Origin: UBA525 sp964589765
GTDB lineage: Archaea; Nanobdellota; Nanobdellia; Woesearchaeales; UBA525
Direction of reading: 5' to 3'
Assembly (NCBI GenBank): GCA_964589765.1
Contig: CAZPUM010000007.1
Location: 1-53,011 of the forward strand
DNA: 53,011 nucleotides
Position numbers and translations under genes: made by a program. Position 1 is the first letter of the stretch. Each line of letters starts with the position of its first letter. The notes beneath the pieces were generated by a model that searched no databases, was not told the origin of the DNA, and saw only the letters and a list, made by a program, of their open reading frames with translations. This document shows positions 33,282-41,372 of the stretch, piece by piece.

Positions 33282-35605
33282 AAGCGTCTCCTCGTTTTTA
33301 TTTTGGTTTCGTGAGCGTCTTTCATTTTGCGAATCTCTTGCCTTTTCATTATCTGTCTGGAGAGCCACTCGTTCCACTCAAAAAGAATTTTGTCGCTTTC
33401 CAGTGTTCCATGTCTATCTTTGACTTTTTCACATATGTGGTGGAACATGTCGTTGGCCTGGATGACAAAAGGAGCCTCTAGAAGTTCTGGGTCTTTGTGT
33501 TCTTCAGATGTTTTCACAAGGTTCTCTTTGATTTTGCCTCTTAACTCTATGTTGTCCCAGACAGCTTCCCAGTTTCCTGCCCATTCTTTGACGCTACCTG
33601 CAATCGCTTTCAAAATATCCGAGTCTCCATTAATCATTGCATCTGTAGGTTCAAGTTGGTCAGTCACTGCATTGTACTTCATAAGGTCCTGGAAACCGTT
33701 CTCTCTTTGAGGGTCATCTTCCCAGTCCTTTCTGACTTCTGTAATCTGAGTAACTCTTCTAACTCTGTGAAGTCCATCAGCGCTCCTTATTGGGTTCGCT
33801 ACAACAATTATGTCTGTGGCTTTGAAACTTGTTCTTGGAACTCTAAGATCGTTAACAACACGGTCGAAAACACCATAGGGACTGTCGCCGTGAATAGTTC
33901 CTGCTACAACGTTGGCCAAAGCGCCTACACGCATAGCTTCATACAAAGCCTGTGCCTCTGTGCCTCTAACCTCACCAACAATCAACGCTGAATCCCCCAG
34001 ACGTAAAGTTGTTCTAATCCCCATGTCTGCAGGAACTTCTGATTCGCCCTTGCTTAGAGCACCCGCAACTTTCATTGGTTGAATATTATAACCCAAGTCG
34101 CGTAACGAGTTGGTGGGTAGTTCAAGTGTATCTTCAATTGTGATGATTCGGTATCGTCGCATAATCTCCACCATGAGACTACCTAGCAAAGAGCTCTTAC
34201 CTGCGCTCCTGGTTCCTGCGATAAGCATGGTTCTGTTTCCGTCAATCAGGAAACTAAGAAGTCCTGCCGCCAAAGAAGTAAGCATTCCATTTTTCACAAA
34301 CAGAGCCAGAGTCCATGGTTTGTCTCTATGTCTTCTGAAAGCATAGGCTAAACCTGTTGGGTTCAGAGGTGGTGCAATAACTCCTACTCTTGCGTTTGCT
34401 ATTCCCGGAATCTCAATCTCTGTATCCAGAATAGGGTCTGCCTCATCAAGAGGTCTTCCTGACATAATTCTCAGTTTTGTGGCCCATGATTCTCCATCTT
34501 GAACACTTGGGAAAATGTTGGTTTTACACTCTCCAAAGTCTTGGTGTACTATGTACATAGGTATGCGTCCCATTGGGCTGTTAACTGTGATGTCCTGAAC
34601 CCTAGGATCTGAAAGAAGAACTTCTATCAGTCCAAAACCAACGGTGTACCTAACCAGAATATGTGTGAGCTCTTTGAGTTCGGCCTCTCCAAGTTGTATT
34701 TGGTGCATCTTTGAAAGTTCGTCCAGCAAGTCTTTTCCGACATTCATGAATACCTCTCGCATTCTTGCGGGGTTGGTGAACTCGCTCTTGTCGGGCTTGT
34801 GTTCTGCCAGGATTGAACGAGCCTGGTCCAGAAGTCTGTATCTGTCCTCATCAATCTTAAACTCAGGAGGTGTTACATGGTAAAGATACTGTATGTCTTC
34901 TTCAAGCTCGAATATAACCACTTCTGTTTCGTTCACGGTGTAACTCGCGATTTCGCGAGCACCACGTGGCAGGTTGGCCATCAGTTTGGTGAACATGAAA
35001 TCTGGCTTGATATTTGGTTCAAAGACAAGCCTGTAGACATCTCGTTCCCCGATTTTAAGTCCTGGAAGATGGTCTTCTAGTCTTGAGATTAACTGAGTTC
35101 TTTCAAGCACCTCTGCTAAGTTTTCAATAAGTGTGATGTATTGGTACTGTGCCCTTCTGTCTTGGGGCAGGTCCATTTTGTCCAGAAAAATTCTTTCGCG
35201 CCTGATTGCTCTTTTTAGCAGTACAAAAGCTCCAGCAGGGTCTTTTTTCAGGCGGTTGTAAATAATATCATGGAGCTCGGCGTAAGCTTTGTTAGAATCA
35301 ATCATTCCGCCGAGCATCTGAATCTTTTGGAAGGAGAATTCCTCGCTTTTCTTGACTAATCTTTTGTAGACTTGAGCTATTTCTGCCAGGTATTTTACTT
35401 GTTGGAATTCATACTCGTAATCTCTTTGCTGGCTGAAAACAATCTTGGTGGCACCAGGGTTTTCTACTAGAAGTTCGACGGCCTTAGCCATAAAAAGCTC
35501 TTCATCTTCTATGCTTGGGACTACAGCGATACCTTCCGCATTGACCTGAATTATGGTCTCATCGCCTTCTCGAATGATTTCCGCTGACAGAACTCCTGTA
35601 TCCAT
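33278..35605 (-). CDS. type IV pilus/archaellum-type assembly ATPase (FlaI/GspE/TadA family)
   Basis: A 775-residue secretion ATPase. A long N-terminal region (about 350 residues) precedes the RecA-like domain, which carries Walker A GTRSAGKSS, the Asp box TIEDTLELP, Walker B LIVGEVRGTEA and the His box VVAGTIHGDSP. It powers filament assembly with the following platform protein, whose gene overlaps by four bases. The ATG at 35605 has a GGGAGGGGTGAG ribosome-binding stretch directly before it. A TATATAAA sequence at 35650-35658 may drive both this operon and the divergent one. Confidence 0.85.
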   Translation of the reverse strand: MDTGVLSAEIIREGDETIIQVNAEGIAVVPSIEDEELFMAKAVELLVENPGATKIVFSQQRDYEYEFQQVKYLAEIAQVYKRLVKKSEEFSFQKIQMLGGMIDSNKAYAELHDIIYNRLKKDPAGAFVLLKRAIRRERIFLDKMDLPQDRRAQYQYITLIENLAEVLERTQLISRLEDHLPGLKIGERDVYRLVFEPNIKPDFMFTKLMANLPRGAREIASYTVNETEVVIFELEEDIQYLYHVTPPEFKIDEDRYRLLDQARSILAEHKPDKSEFTNPARMREVFMNVGKDLLDELSKMHQIQLGEAELKELTHILVRYTVGFGLIEVLLSDPRVQDITVNSPMGRIPMYIVHQDFGECKTNIFPSVQDGESWATKLRIMSGRPLDEADPILDTEIEIPGIANARVGVIAPPLNPTGLAYAFRRHRDKPWTLALFVKNGMLTSLAAGLLSFLIDGNRTMLIAGTRSAGKSSLLGSLMVEIMRRYRIITIEDTLELPTNSLRDLGYNIQPMKVAGALSKGESEVPADMGIRTTLRLGDSALIVGEVRGTEAQALYEAMRVGALANVVAGTIHGDSPYGVFDRVVNDLRVPRTSFKATDIIVVANPIRSADGLHRVRRVTQITEVRKDWEDDPQRENGFQDLMKYNAVTDQLEPTDAMINGDSDILKAIAGSVKEWAGNWEAVWDNIELRGKIKENLVKTSEEHKDPELLEAPFVIQANDMFHHICEKVKDRHGTLESDKILFEWNEWLSRQIMKRQEIRKMKDAHETKIKTRRRL

Positions 35606-35649
35606 CTCACCCCTCCCGTCGGTAACCTAGACGTGACGCCCGAAGCAAA

Positions 35650-35658
35650 GTATATAAA
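35650..35658 (+). promoter_or_regulatory. TATA-like box between the divergent pilus operons
   Basis: GTATATAAA is near-palindromic and lies 35-43 bases before the ATG at 35693 and about 45 bases before the ATPase ATG at 35605. Both genes have strong ribosome-binding sequences, so short leaders are expected on each side. Shared use is inference. Confidence 0.35.
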
Positions 35659-35692
35659 GGTTGCTCCGTCATCCATTCCACGAGGGGTGAGG

Positions 35693-36091
35693 ATGGAAGA
35701 ACAGCTTTTTTCCCAACAGCAGAAGCCTTTACCACAGAATCCTGTGGGGGAGATATCGTCTGTAGCAACGCGTTTGAAACTTGCTGAGGAGAGATATGCT
35801 AATCTTCAGAAGAGAAACCAGATTACTGAGGAGAACCTTCTGCAGTTTGAAAAAGAAATGAAGACTGAGGTCAGGGTTCTCACCCAAAAAACGGTGGAGA
35901 TGAAGAGAAGAATTGAAGAGATTAATTCCAAAGTAGACACAATTCTGGGTGAACTTGATTCTGTGGTCCAGAGGCATGAGTTTCAGGTTGTTGAGAAATA
36001 TCTGGACCTTTGGCAACCTATGAGGTTTGTGACAAGAGAAGAGGCAAAGAGATTGATTCAGGAGACGATTGTGAGGAGTGAACGTGGCTGA
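35693..36091 (+). CDS. coiled-coil protein of the pilus cluster, 132 residues
   Basis: A cytosolic protein with a Gln/Pro-rich N-terminus, a long coiled coil (residues about 30-105) and a C-terminal LDLWQPMRFVTREEAKRLI segment. It is similar in layout to archaeal FlaC/FlaD/FlaE-type accessory proteins, but the match is by shape and context only. The ATG at 35693 follows a GGGGTGAGG ribosome-binding sequence. The stop overlaps the next gene by eight bases. Confidence 0.6.
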   Translation: MEEQLFSQQQKPLPQNPVGEISSVATRLKLAEERYANLQKRNQITEENLLQFEKEMKTEVRVLTQKTVEMKRRIEEINSKVDTILGELDSVVQRHEFQVVEKYLDLWQPMRFVTREEAKRLIQETIVRSERG

Positions 36092-36677
36092 TTCAGAGAT
36101 ACCTATGCCTAGAATACTCGACCTTAAAGGTCAGGGCATGTCAAACAACCAGATTATCCAGACTTTACAGAGACAGGGTTATTCTAGCACACAGATATTT
36201 GATGCTCTATCAAAATCGGCATCTCAGCCACAACAGCCATCACCACAGCCAAGTTTAAATACTCCTGCCAGTAGAGTACCGAATATGCCAGGAGGTGGGA
36301 TGCCTGCACCGCCCATGATGGGAGGTGGGGGTTTTGATTCGGGAGCAGACCAGGAGGAACTTATCGAGGCTATAATCGATGAGAAGTGGAACGACCTGAT
36401 GGGCGATATCAACAAGGTAATCGCCTGGAAGGAGGCTACTGAGGCTCGCATCACGAAAATCGAACAGATGATTAAAGACACGAAAGACCAGTTTGATAAA
36501 CTACATCAGGCAATTGTTGGCAAGGTTAATGATTACGACCAACATATTCTTGAGGTCGGTGCTGAGGTCAAAGCCATGGAAAAGGTTTTCTCGAAAGTAT
36601 TACCTGTGTTCACTGACAACGTCGCTGAACTATCAAGAGTTGCTGATGAACTGAAAAAACCTGTTTCTAAGAAATAA
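36084..36677 (+). CDS. UBA-like motif plus coiled-coil protein of the pilus cluster
   Basis: A 197-residue protein from the GTG at 36084, which has AGGAG five bases upstream; the GTG at 36078 would overlap that site. Residues about 8-40 form a helical unit (LKGQGMSNNQIIQTLQRQG) also found at the cytosolic end of the large surface protein at 46503-50360. A Pro/Gln/Gly/Met-rich linker follows, then a C-terminal coiled coil. This suggests a cytosolic adaptor for the pilus or surface machinery; no enzyme motif is present. Confidence 0.6.
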   Translation: MADSEIPMPRILDLKGQGMSNNQIIQTLQRQGYSSTQIFDALSKSASQPQQPSPQPSLNTPASRVPNMPGGGMPAPPMMGGGGFDSGADQEELIEAIIDEKWNDLMGDINKVIAWKEATEARITKIEQMIKDTKDQFDKLHQAIVGKVNDYDQHILEVGAEVKAMEKVFSKVLPVFTDNVAELSRVADELKKPVSKK

Positions 36678-37268
36678 TCTCCGGAAAAATTTCCTTCACT
36701 TTTGGAAGTATTATTTTGAACATGTGTTCGTAACCTTTGTTGTTGGGGTGGAGTCCATCACTAAGCATGGAATTATCCATGCCCTTGACATCAACAAACT
36801 CAGCGCCATACTTTTCACACAATCTTTGCGCAATATCGTTGAAACTACTTATTCTGCCGTTAGTGTAATCATTGCCTTCCCAAGGTACTGTCATAGATTC
36901 ATCAACATAGGTTGTTGATATAAAGATAAATGGCACATTTTTTTGTTAAGAATCTCGAAAATAGTTATCAAGTTATTTTTATATTCCTCGTCTGTAAATA
37001 TTGGTTTTCCATCACTTTTTCTGGAATCATTCATGCCTGAATTTAGAATGACTAACGACTTATCTCCATTTCTTCTTAACTGGTTTCTACATAGCTCAGC
37101 TTCAAGTCTTGACATGATACCTTCTGCTGTGTCTCCGGGAATGCCTAGATTGTAAACAAACCTGTGGTTTTTCTCAAGAGTATCTTTTAATCTGCCAACC
37201 CATCCTTTACATGGCAGTTCGCCCACTCCATATGTGATACTGTCTCCAATACAAATAATGGCGTACAT
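36667..37268 (-). pseudogene. SGNH/GDSL hydrolase split by a frameshift
   Basis: Two adjoining minus-strand frames together make one SGNH hydrolase. The first (start 37268) has the GDS catalytic block in CIGDSITYG, the glycine block NLGIPGDTA and the Asn block NSGMND; the second has the catalytic Asp/His block DGLHPNNKGY. The break is at the A7 run (T7 at 36938-36944 on the plus strand): one additional A would restore a continuous protein of about 200 residues. It may be an inactive gene, a slippage-controlled gene or a sequencing error. The last codons overlap the convergent gene. Confidence 0.8.
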
Positions 37269-37269
37269 T

Positions 37270-37911
37270 TTAGTTGGGTTTGCTCGCGGGTCCGCTCAAA
37301 AAGTAGACTGCTACAGACATTATCAGTAGTGTGATAATCATTCCGAGCACCTTAGGGTGAACGATGGTGTTTAGAAGGTTTGAGCCAAAATCTCCTGTGC
37401 TCGTGGGTCCGCCCGCTGTCGCGCTCTGTAGTGCGCCCATAGACTGTTGGAAAGAACCGTCACCTCCGCCAACAGTATTAACTGGCTGTTGGGTTGGTGG
37501 AGTTGTTCCTGTTCCTGATGAGAGCAGACTCTGACCCAGACTGAAAGCGAGACCAATAACGAATATCACAACCGCAAGAATAATTATCCAATTATATGCT
37601 TGCGGACTTTTGATAATCTTTGGGAAGTCTTTGTCTCCTGAAAGACCAAACATACTCACTATAAACAGTATGAAAAAAATCACTAAGGCCAGAGCAACAT
37701 ACCACGGTGCTATGAACAGAATGAAGTTCTGCGCATCAGGTGCTGCAGCCATAATAAAAGCGATTGAGAATGCAATCATCGCATAAACGCCGGGCTGTTC
37801 TCCCATCCATTTCTTCCATGAAAGAACTCCCCAGATTATTGTATAGACTAGTAAGAAGACAAATACGGCCCTGAAAAGGCCGACCAAACCGACGTCTAGG
37901 ATGCTTGCCAT
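37270..37911 (-). CDS. membrane protein, third member of a tandem family
   Basis: A 213-residue protein with about five membrane segments. The N-terminal pattern FRAVFVFLLVYTIIWGVLSWKKWMG is mirrored by the two genes upstream (a segment ending in VLEKSRIFG or ILQKLKIFG), and a loop rich in Gly, Thr and Gln (about 130-180) separates the last segment. No family name is assigned. It is the last gene of the three-gene operon beside the pilus genes. Confidence 0.55.
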   Translation of the reverse strand: MASILDVGLVGLFRAVFVFLLVYTIIWGVLSWKKWMGEQPGVYAMIAFSIAFIMAAAPDAQNFILFIAPWYVALALVIFFILFIVSMFGLSGDKDFPKIIKSPQAYNWIIILAVVIFVIGLAFSLGQSLLSSGTGTTPPTQQPVNTVGGGDGSFQQSMGALQSATAGGPTSTGDFGSNLLNTIVHPKVLGMIITLLIMSVAVYFLSGPASKPN

Positions 37912-37932
37912 AATGAAATATGAAAAATAGGA

Positions 37933-38487
37933 TTACTTCTTCAGCAACTTGGAAACCTCTTTTCCAAGGTTTGTATCACTGGGTCCTTCGTCGTCCTCCT
38001 TGACGATAAACCAGATGATTAAGCCAAAGATTAGTATTGTTATGATTACCGCTATGGTGTAATCATTCAGCCAGTACAGCCAGTCAGGGGCGTACCACCA
38101 GTTGGCTGCGACTCCGAAGATATACAACACAATTCCGAACGCGATGATTGCAATCCAACCACTAACTCCGTTTCCTTCCCCTAGCTCAAACCTTGCACCC
38201 ATAACACCTATGAGTAGTAGAGCCATTACGATGGCTACAATCACACCAACTGTGTTAGGGATTGCTTCGTTGATAATTCTGACAACATCTTGTTCGTATG
38301 GGTATAGTCCAAGTACGTGTGGTGCCACGACCAATAGGCCGATTACCAATGATATGACGATGTTGATTTTCTTGTTGTCTCCGAAAATCTTCAGCTTTTG
38401 CAAAATTGCGAAAAGCACTGCGAAGATAAGGAAGAACACAAGTACTCCGTACTGAAGCAGGAAGTAAAGGATGTCTTCAATTACCAT
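37933..38487 (-). CDS. membrane protein, second member of a tandem family
   Basis: A 184-residue protein with five membrane segments and a charged cytosolic tail (KEDDEGPSDTNLGKE). It shares with its upstream neighbour the first segment and the following basic loop, then a segment with VVAPHVLGLYPYE, and an N-terminal outer half. An AGGTGAT ribosome-binding sequence precedes the ATG. Function is unknown; neighbours suggest a link to the pilus or archaellum-like system. Confidence 0.55.
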   Translation of the reverse strand: MVIEDILYFLLQYGVLVFFLIFAVLFAILQKLKIFGDNKKINIVISLVIGLLVVAPHVLGLYPYEQDVVRIINEAIPNTVGVIVAIVMALLLIGVMGARFELGEGNGVSGWIAIIAFGIVLYIFGVAANWWYAPDWLYWLNDYTIAVIITILIFGLIIWFIVKEDDEGPSDTNLGKEVSKLLKK

Positions 38488-38509
38488 AGTGTATCACCTG
38501 TGAGCATGT

Positions 38510-39049
38510 TTATTTGTCTTTCTTCTTTGAATCTGATGTAATCCAGAAGATTACACCTATAATTATTGCAAAAAGGATTAATGTACCCATGAGTTGGCTG
38601 TCCCAGTAGTTTGTTACGTATAGCCATAAGGGTCCAAGCCAGCCAACACCATTAAGGAATATAAGTGTTAAGGCAACTATAATAATAAAAGCGAAAGGAC
38701 CCGACCATTTTGTCAAGTCTAGGCCTTTGTCATCCTGCTGTGCGTGAATGGCTCCAATCAGAATCATAAACATGATGATAATCATCAAAACAAGTGCTGA
38801 TTGGGCTACGAACACGTTAATCAGAGTTACCAGCTGAACGCTGGCCACGACGAAAAAGCCGACACAAAACGCAATCATTGCGTTCAAGTTCTTTTTCGTG
38901 ACTGTGTAGTCTCCTATCTTCTCTGTTCCAAATATTCTGCTCTTCTCTAAAACGCCGAAAACCAGTGTGAAAACAAGCAGGAACGGAAGGATAACATCGT
39001 ACAGTCCCAGTGTGTCTAGGAATACTAGGGATTCTCCAATTACGCTCAT
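38510..39049 (-). CDS. membrane protein, first member of a tandem family
   Basis: A 179-residue protein with five membrane segments: LPFLLVFTLVFGVLEKSRIFG, then NAMIAFCVGFFVVASV, LVLMIIIMFMILIGA and two more, ending in a basic tail (SDSKKKDK). A minus-strand TTTATATAG box about 25 bases before the ATG marks it as the first gene of the operon. Proteins of this layout recur in DPANN genomes to my knowledge, without an assigned role. Confidence 0.55.
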   Translation of the reverse strand: MSVIGESLVFLDTLGLYDVILPFLLVFTLVFGVLEKSRIFGTEKIGDYTVTKKNLNAMIAFCVGFFVVASVQLVTLINVFVAQSALVLMIIIMFMILIGAIHAQQDDKGLDLTKWSGPFAFIIIVALTLIFLNGVGWLGPLWLYVTNYWDSQLMGTLILFAIIIGVIFWITSDSKKKDK

Positions 39050-39175
39050 CGTTAATTTTCTGGACGGGTCGCTATATAAAGGTTTCCAACCGGGCCGACG
39101 AGAAACCGGAACGACTTGGAAGGTTTCCGACTATTCTTCCGATTCTTATTATAAAACTAAACGCACTTTGATATT

Positions 39176-39712
39176 ATGTGGGCGAAGGCATGTGCGGTTG
39201 TAACACTCGGGTTTGCTCTTTTCACTGCTGGAAACGGATACCTTGCGTACAGGGCTTGGTGTAATAACTCGGGTGATTCTAGAATAGCTATGTCCTTCCG
39301 TCTTGAGGAAGAGGCAGAAGAGGTTCGTGACTTGGTAACCCCTTCTGATTACAAAGGTCCTGTTAAGCTGAACGAATTTTTGTATCACAGTATTCACGAC
39401 CAGGCTTTTGAACTGGCAAGTCTCCACAAAAAAGCACAAAGAGAAGGCATGTTAGAGCTCGGAATAGATAAAGCGGCTAGAAATCTTGTTGAATTAGTTG
39501 AGAACAATGGTTCGTATTCTTCGCAATACATAGACGATATGCTTTATGATACGGCATCCTGGCTAGAGTACAACTCCAAGATAGTTATGACTGAAAACGA
39601 AAGGGATATCTTGTACAGATTTGAAAAAGGGATGAAAAGAACAGCCATAGGACTGGTTGGGCTCCTGATAAGCGGTGGATTGGCAGGTTATTTCTGGCAA
39701 AAAGAACAATAA
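39176..39712 (+). CDS. two-membrane-segment protein with helical middle, unknown
   Basis: A 178-residue protein with membrane segments at the N-terminus (residues about 3-25) and near the C-terminus (about 153-172), separated by an acidic, helical region of about 125 residues. No family was recognised. A TTATAAAAC box at about 39147-39155 precedes the ATG by 26 bases. The tail runs up to the aspS promoter. Confidence 0.5.
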   Translation: MWAKACAVVTLGFALFTAGNGYLAYRAWCNNSGDSRIAMSFRLEEEAEEVRDLVTPSDYKGPVKLNEFLYHSIHDQAFELASLHKKAQREGMLELGIDKAARNLVELVENNGSYSSQYIDDMLYDTASWLEYNSKIVMTENERDILYRFEKGMKRTAIGLVGLLISGGLAGYFWQKEQ

Positions 39713-39740
39713 TAAAAAGCAGGGATTTGTCCATCACACT

Positions 39741-41126
39741 ATGTTAAGAACACACACGTGCGGAGAACTGCGCAAAGAGCACGCTGGTCAGACTGTAACG
39801 CTGGCAGGCTGGGCCAATACGATTCGCGTTCAGGGAAAGATAGGCTTTGTCATGCTCCGCGATCGTTATGGAACGACCCAGTGTTTTATTCCTAAGTCTC
39901 TCGTCGAGGAGGTATGCCTCGCTGACGTAAAGAAAGAGTCGGTTCTGAAAATCACTGGCGAGGTAAAGATTCGACCAGATAATCAGGTCAGAAAAGAGCT
40001 TGCCACTGGCGAGATAGAACTATCCTCTGCTGAACTGGAAGTGCTGAACCCCGCCGAGCCATTGCCAATCGATTTGGACGAATCTGTGGAATCCACAGAA
40101 GAGACTCGTCTGAAATACCGTTTCCTCGATTTGAGAAAGGCTAGGATGCAGAAAAACCTCGAAACGAGGTACAAGATAACAAAAGTCATGCGTGACTATC
40201 TTGAAAAGAACAGTTTCCTTGAGATAGAGACTCCTTTCCTGGCCAAAAGTACGCCCGAAGGTGCGCGTGACTACCTGGTTCCAAGCAGGGTACAGCCAGG
40301 AAAGTGCTATGCCTTGCCTCAGAGTCCTCAATTGTTCAAGCAGTTGTTGATGATTGCGGGTTACGACAGGTATGCGCAGATTGTAAAATGTTTCAGAGAT
40401 GAGGACTTGAGGGCTGACAGACAACCTGAGTTCACTCAGCTAGACCTGGAGATGTCATTTGTTGACGAAGAAGATGTCCAGAAAATGATTGATGGATTGA
40501 TGAAACAACTGTTCAAGGAGATTCTTGATATCGATATCAAGACACCTATTCCTAAGCGCTCTTACAAAGAGTGTGTGGAAAAATATGGAACAGACCGTCC
40601 GGATCTTAGAAAAGAGATGGGTACTGAATGGGCTTTGTTCTGGGTTGTTGACTTCCCCATGTTTGAATACAGTGAACAGGACAAAAAATGGAATGCGATG
40701 CATCATCCCTTTACACAGCCAACCGACCTAGAACTGCTAGAGAAGGGTGAATACGATAAAGTCTACTCGAGAGCTTATGACTTGGTTCTGAACGGAAGTG
40801 AGATTGCAGGTGGTAGCATAAGGGTGCACAATGTCGAGATGCAGAAGAGGATTTTCAAAGCTCTTAACATCTCAGAAGAAGAGGCTGAAGAGAAATTTGG
40901 TTTCTTGCTTTCAGCTTTGAAACTTGGAGCTCCCCCACACGGTGGAATCGCTTTCGGTCTTGACCGCTTGGCGGCTCTGTTTGCTGGCGAGGACTCAATC
41001 AGGGATGTTATTGCGTTCCCTAAAAACAAGGAAGCTAAAGACCTGATGTTGGATGCTCCCAGTGACATAGAACCCAAACAGCTTCAGGAAGTGGGTCTAG
41101 TCAATATGAAGGATGTATTGGACTGA
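39741..41126 (+). CDS. aspS: aspartyl-tRNA synthetase, bacterial type without the GAD domain
   Basis: A 461-residue class II synthetase. The OB-fold anticodon domain is N-terminal (ITLAGWANTIRVQGK-like entry), motif 1 is FLEIETPFLAKSTPEGARDYL, motif 2 FRDEDLRADRQPEFTQLD, and motif 3 GGIAFGLDRLAALFAG. These sequences are of the bacterial, not archaeal/eukaryotic, AspRS class. The GAD insertion (normally more than 100 residues between DKPDLR and FPMF) is missing: DRPDLR at about 285-290 is followed within about 10 residues by WVVDFPMF. The ATG at 39741 lies 27 bases after an ATAATAAAAAG box. Discrimination between tRNA-Asp and tRNA-Asn cannot be told. Confidence 0.92.
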   Translation: MLRTHTCGELRKEHAGQTVTLAGWANTIRVQGKIGFVMLRDRYGTTQCFIPKSLVEEVCLADVKKESVLKITGEVKIRPDNQVRKELATGEIELSSAELEVLNPAEPLPIDLDESVESTEETRLKYRFLDLRKARMQKNLETRYKITKVMRDYLEKNSFLEIETPFLAKSTPEGARDYLVPSRVQPGKCYALPQSPQLFKQLLMIAGYDRYAQIVKCFRDEDLRADRQPEFTQLDLEMSFVDEEDVQKMIDGLMKQLFKEILDIDIKTPIPKRSYKECVEKYGTDRPDLRKEMGTEWALFWVVDFPMFEYSEQDKKWNAMHHPFTQPTDLELLEKGEYDKVYSRAYDLVLNGSEIAGGSIRVHNVEMQKRIFKALNISEEEAEEKFGFLLSALKLGAPPHGGIAFGLDRLAALFAGEDSIRDVIAFPKNKEAKDLMLDAPSDIEPKQLQEVGLVNMKDVLD

Positions 41127-41133
41127 CCAATAA

Positions 41134-41142
41134 CTTTAAAAG
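41134..41142 (+). promoter_or_regulatory. TATA box of the leader / tRNA-Asn / gatCAB region
   Basis: CTTTAAAAG is centred 28 bases before the ATG at 41166, the spacing seen at leaderless genes elsewhere in this window. Confidence 0.5.
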
Positions 41143-41165
41143 AGGAATTTCTTCCCTTCCAGGTA

Positions 41166-41240
41166 ATGGCACTAACGCACAGGATGGAAATGGTCACATT
41201 TGATGTAGCTATTGCTCTGTGTGTTCTGAATAATAATTGA
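41166..41240 (+). CDS. candidate 24-codon leader peptide ending in three Asn codons
   Basis: An ATG-started frame whose last three sense codons are AAT AAT AAT, directly followed by TGA. Its ATG is at leaderless distance from the TATA box at 41134-41142, and a hairpin follows five bases after the stop. Next come tRNA-Asn and gatCAB. The layout resembles amino-acid-specific attenuation leaders. The region is AT-rich and the frame is short, so chance must be considered. Confidence 0.35.
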   Translation: MALTHRMEMVTFDVAIALCVLNNN

Positions 41241-41244
41241 TAAT

Positions 41245-41265
41245 TGCCAACCTTAATAGGTGGCA
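41245..41265 (+). promoter_or_regulatory. hairpin between leader ORF and tRNA-Asn
   Basis: TGCC, then ACCT (41245-41253 with one bulged A) pairs with AGGT, then GGCA (41258-41265) around the loop TAAT, giving eight pairs. It lies five bases after the leader stop and 33 bases before tRNA-Asn. It could act in attenuation or processing, or be incidental. Confidence 0.4.
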
Positions 41266-41298
41266 TAAACCAGTCTAACTTCAGATAGTGCTATAAAA

Positions 41299-41371
41299 GG
41301 CTCCGTAGCTTAGCAGGTAGAGCGCCTCGCTGTTAACGAGGAGGTCGGCAGTTCGAGTCTGCCCGGAGCCG
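41299..41371 (+). tRNA. tRNA-Asn (anticodon GTT)
   Basis: A complete cloverleaf: acceptor GGCTCCG/CGGAGCC, D arm GCTT/GAGC, anticodon stem CCTCG/CGAGG with loop CTGTTAA (anticodon 41332-41334), T arm GGCAG/CTGCC with TTCGAGT, discriminator G at 41371. No intron and no encoded CCA. The gatC ATG starts at 41373, one base after the discriminator, so the two must share a transcript or have overlapping signals. Confidence 0.96.
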
Positions 41372-41372
41372 T

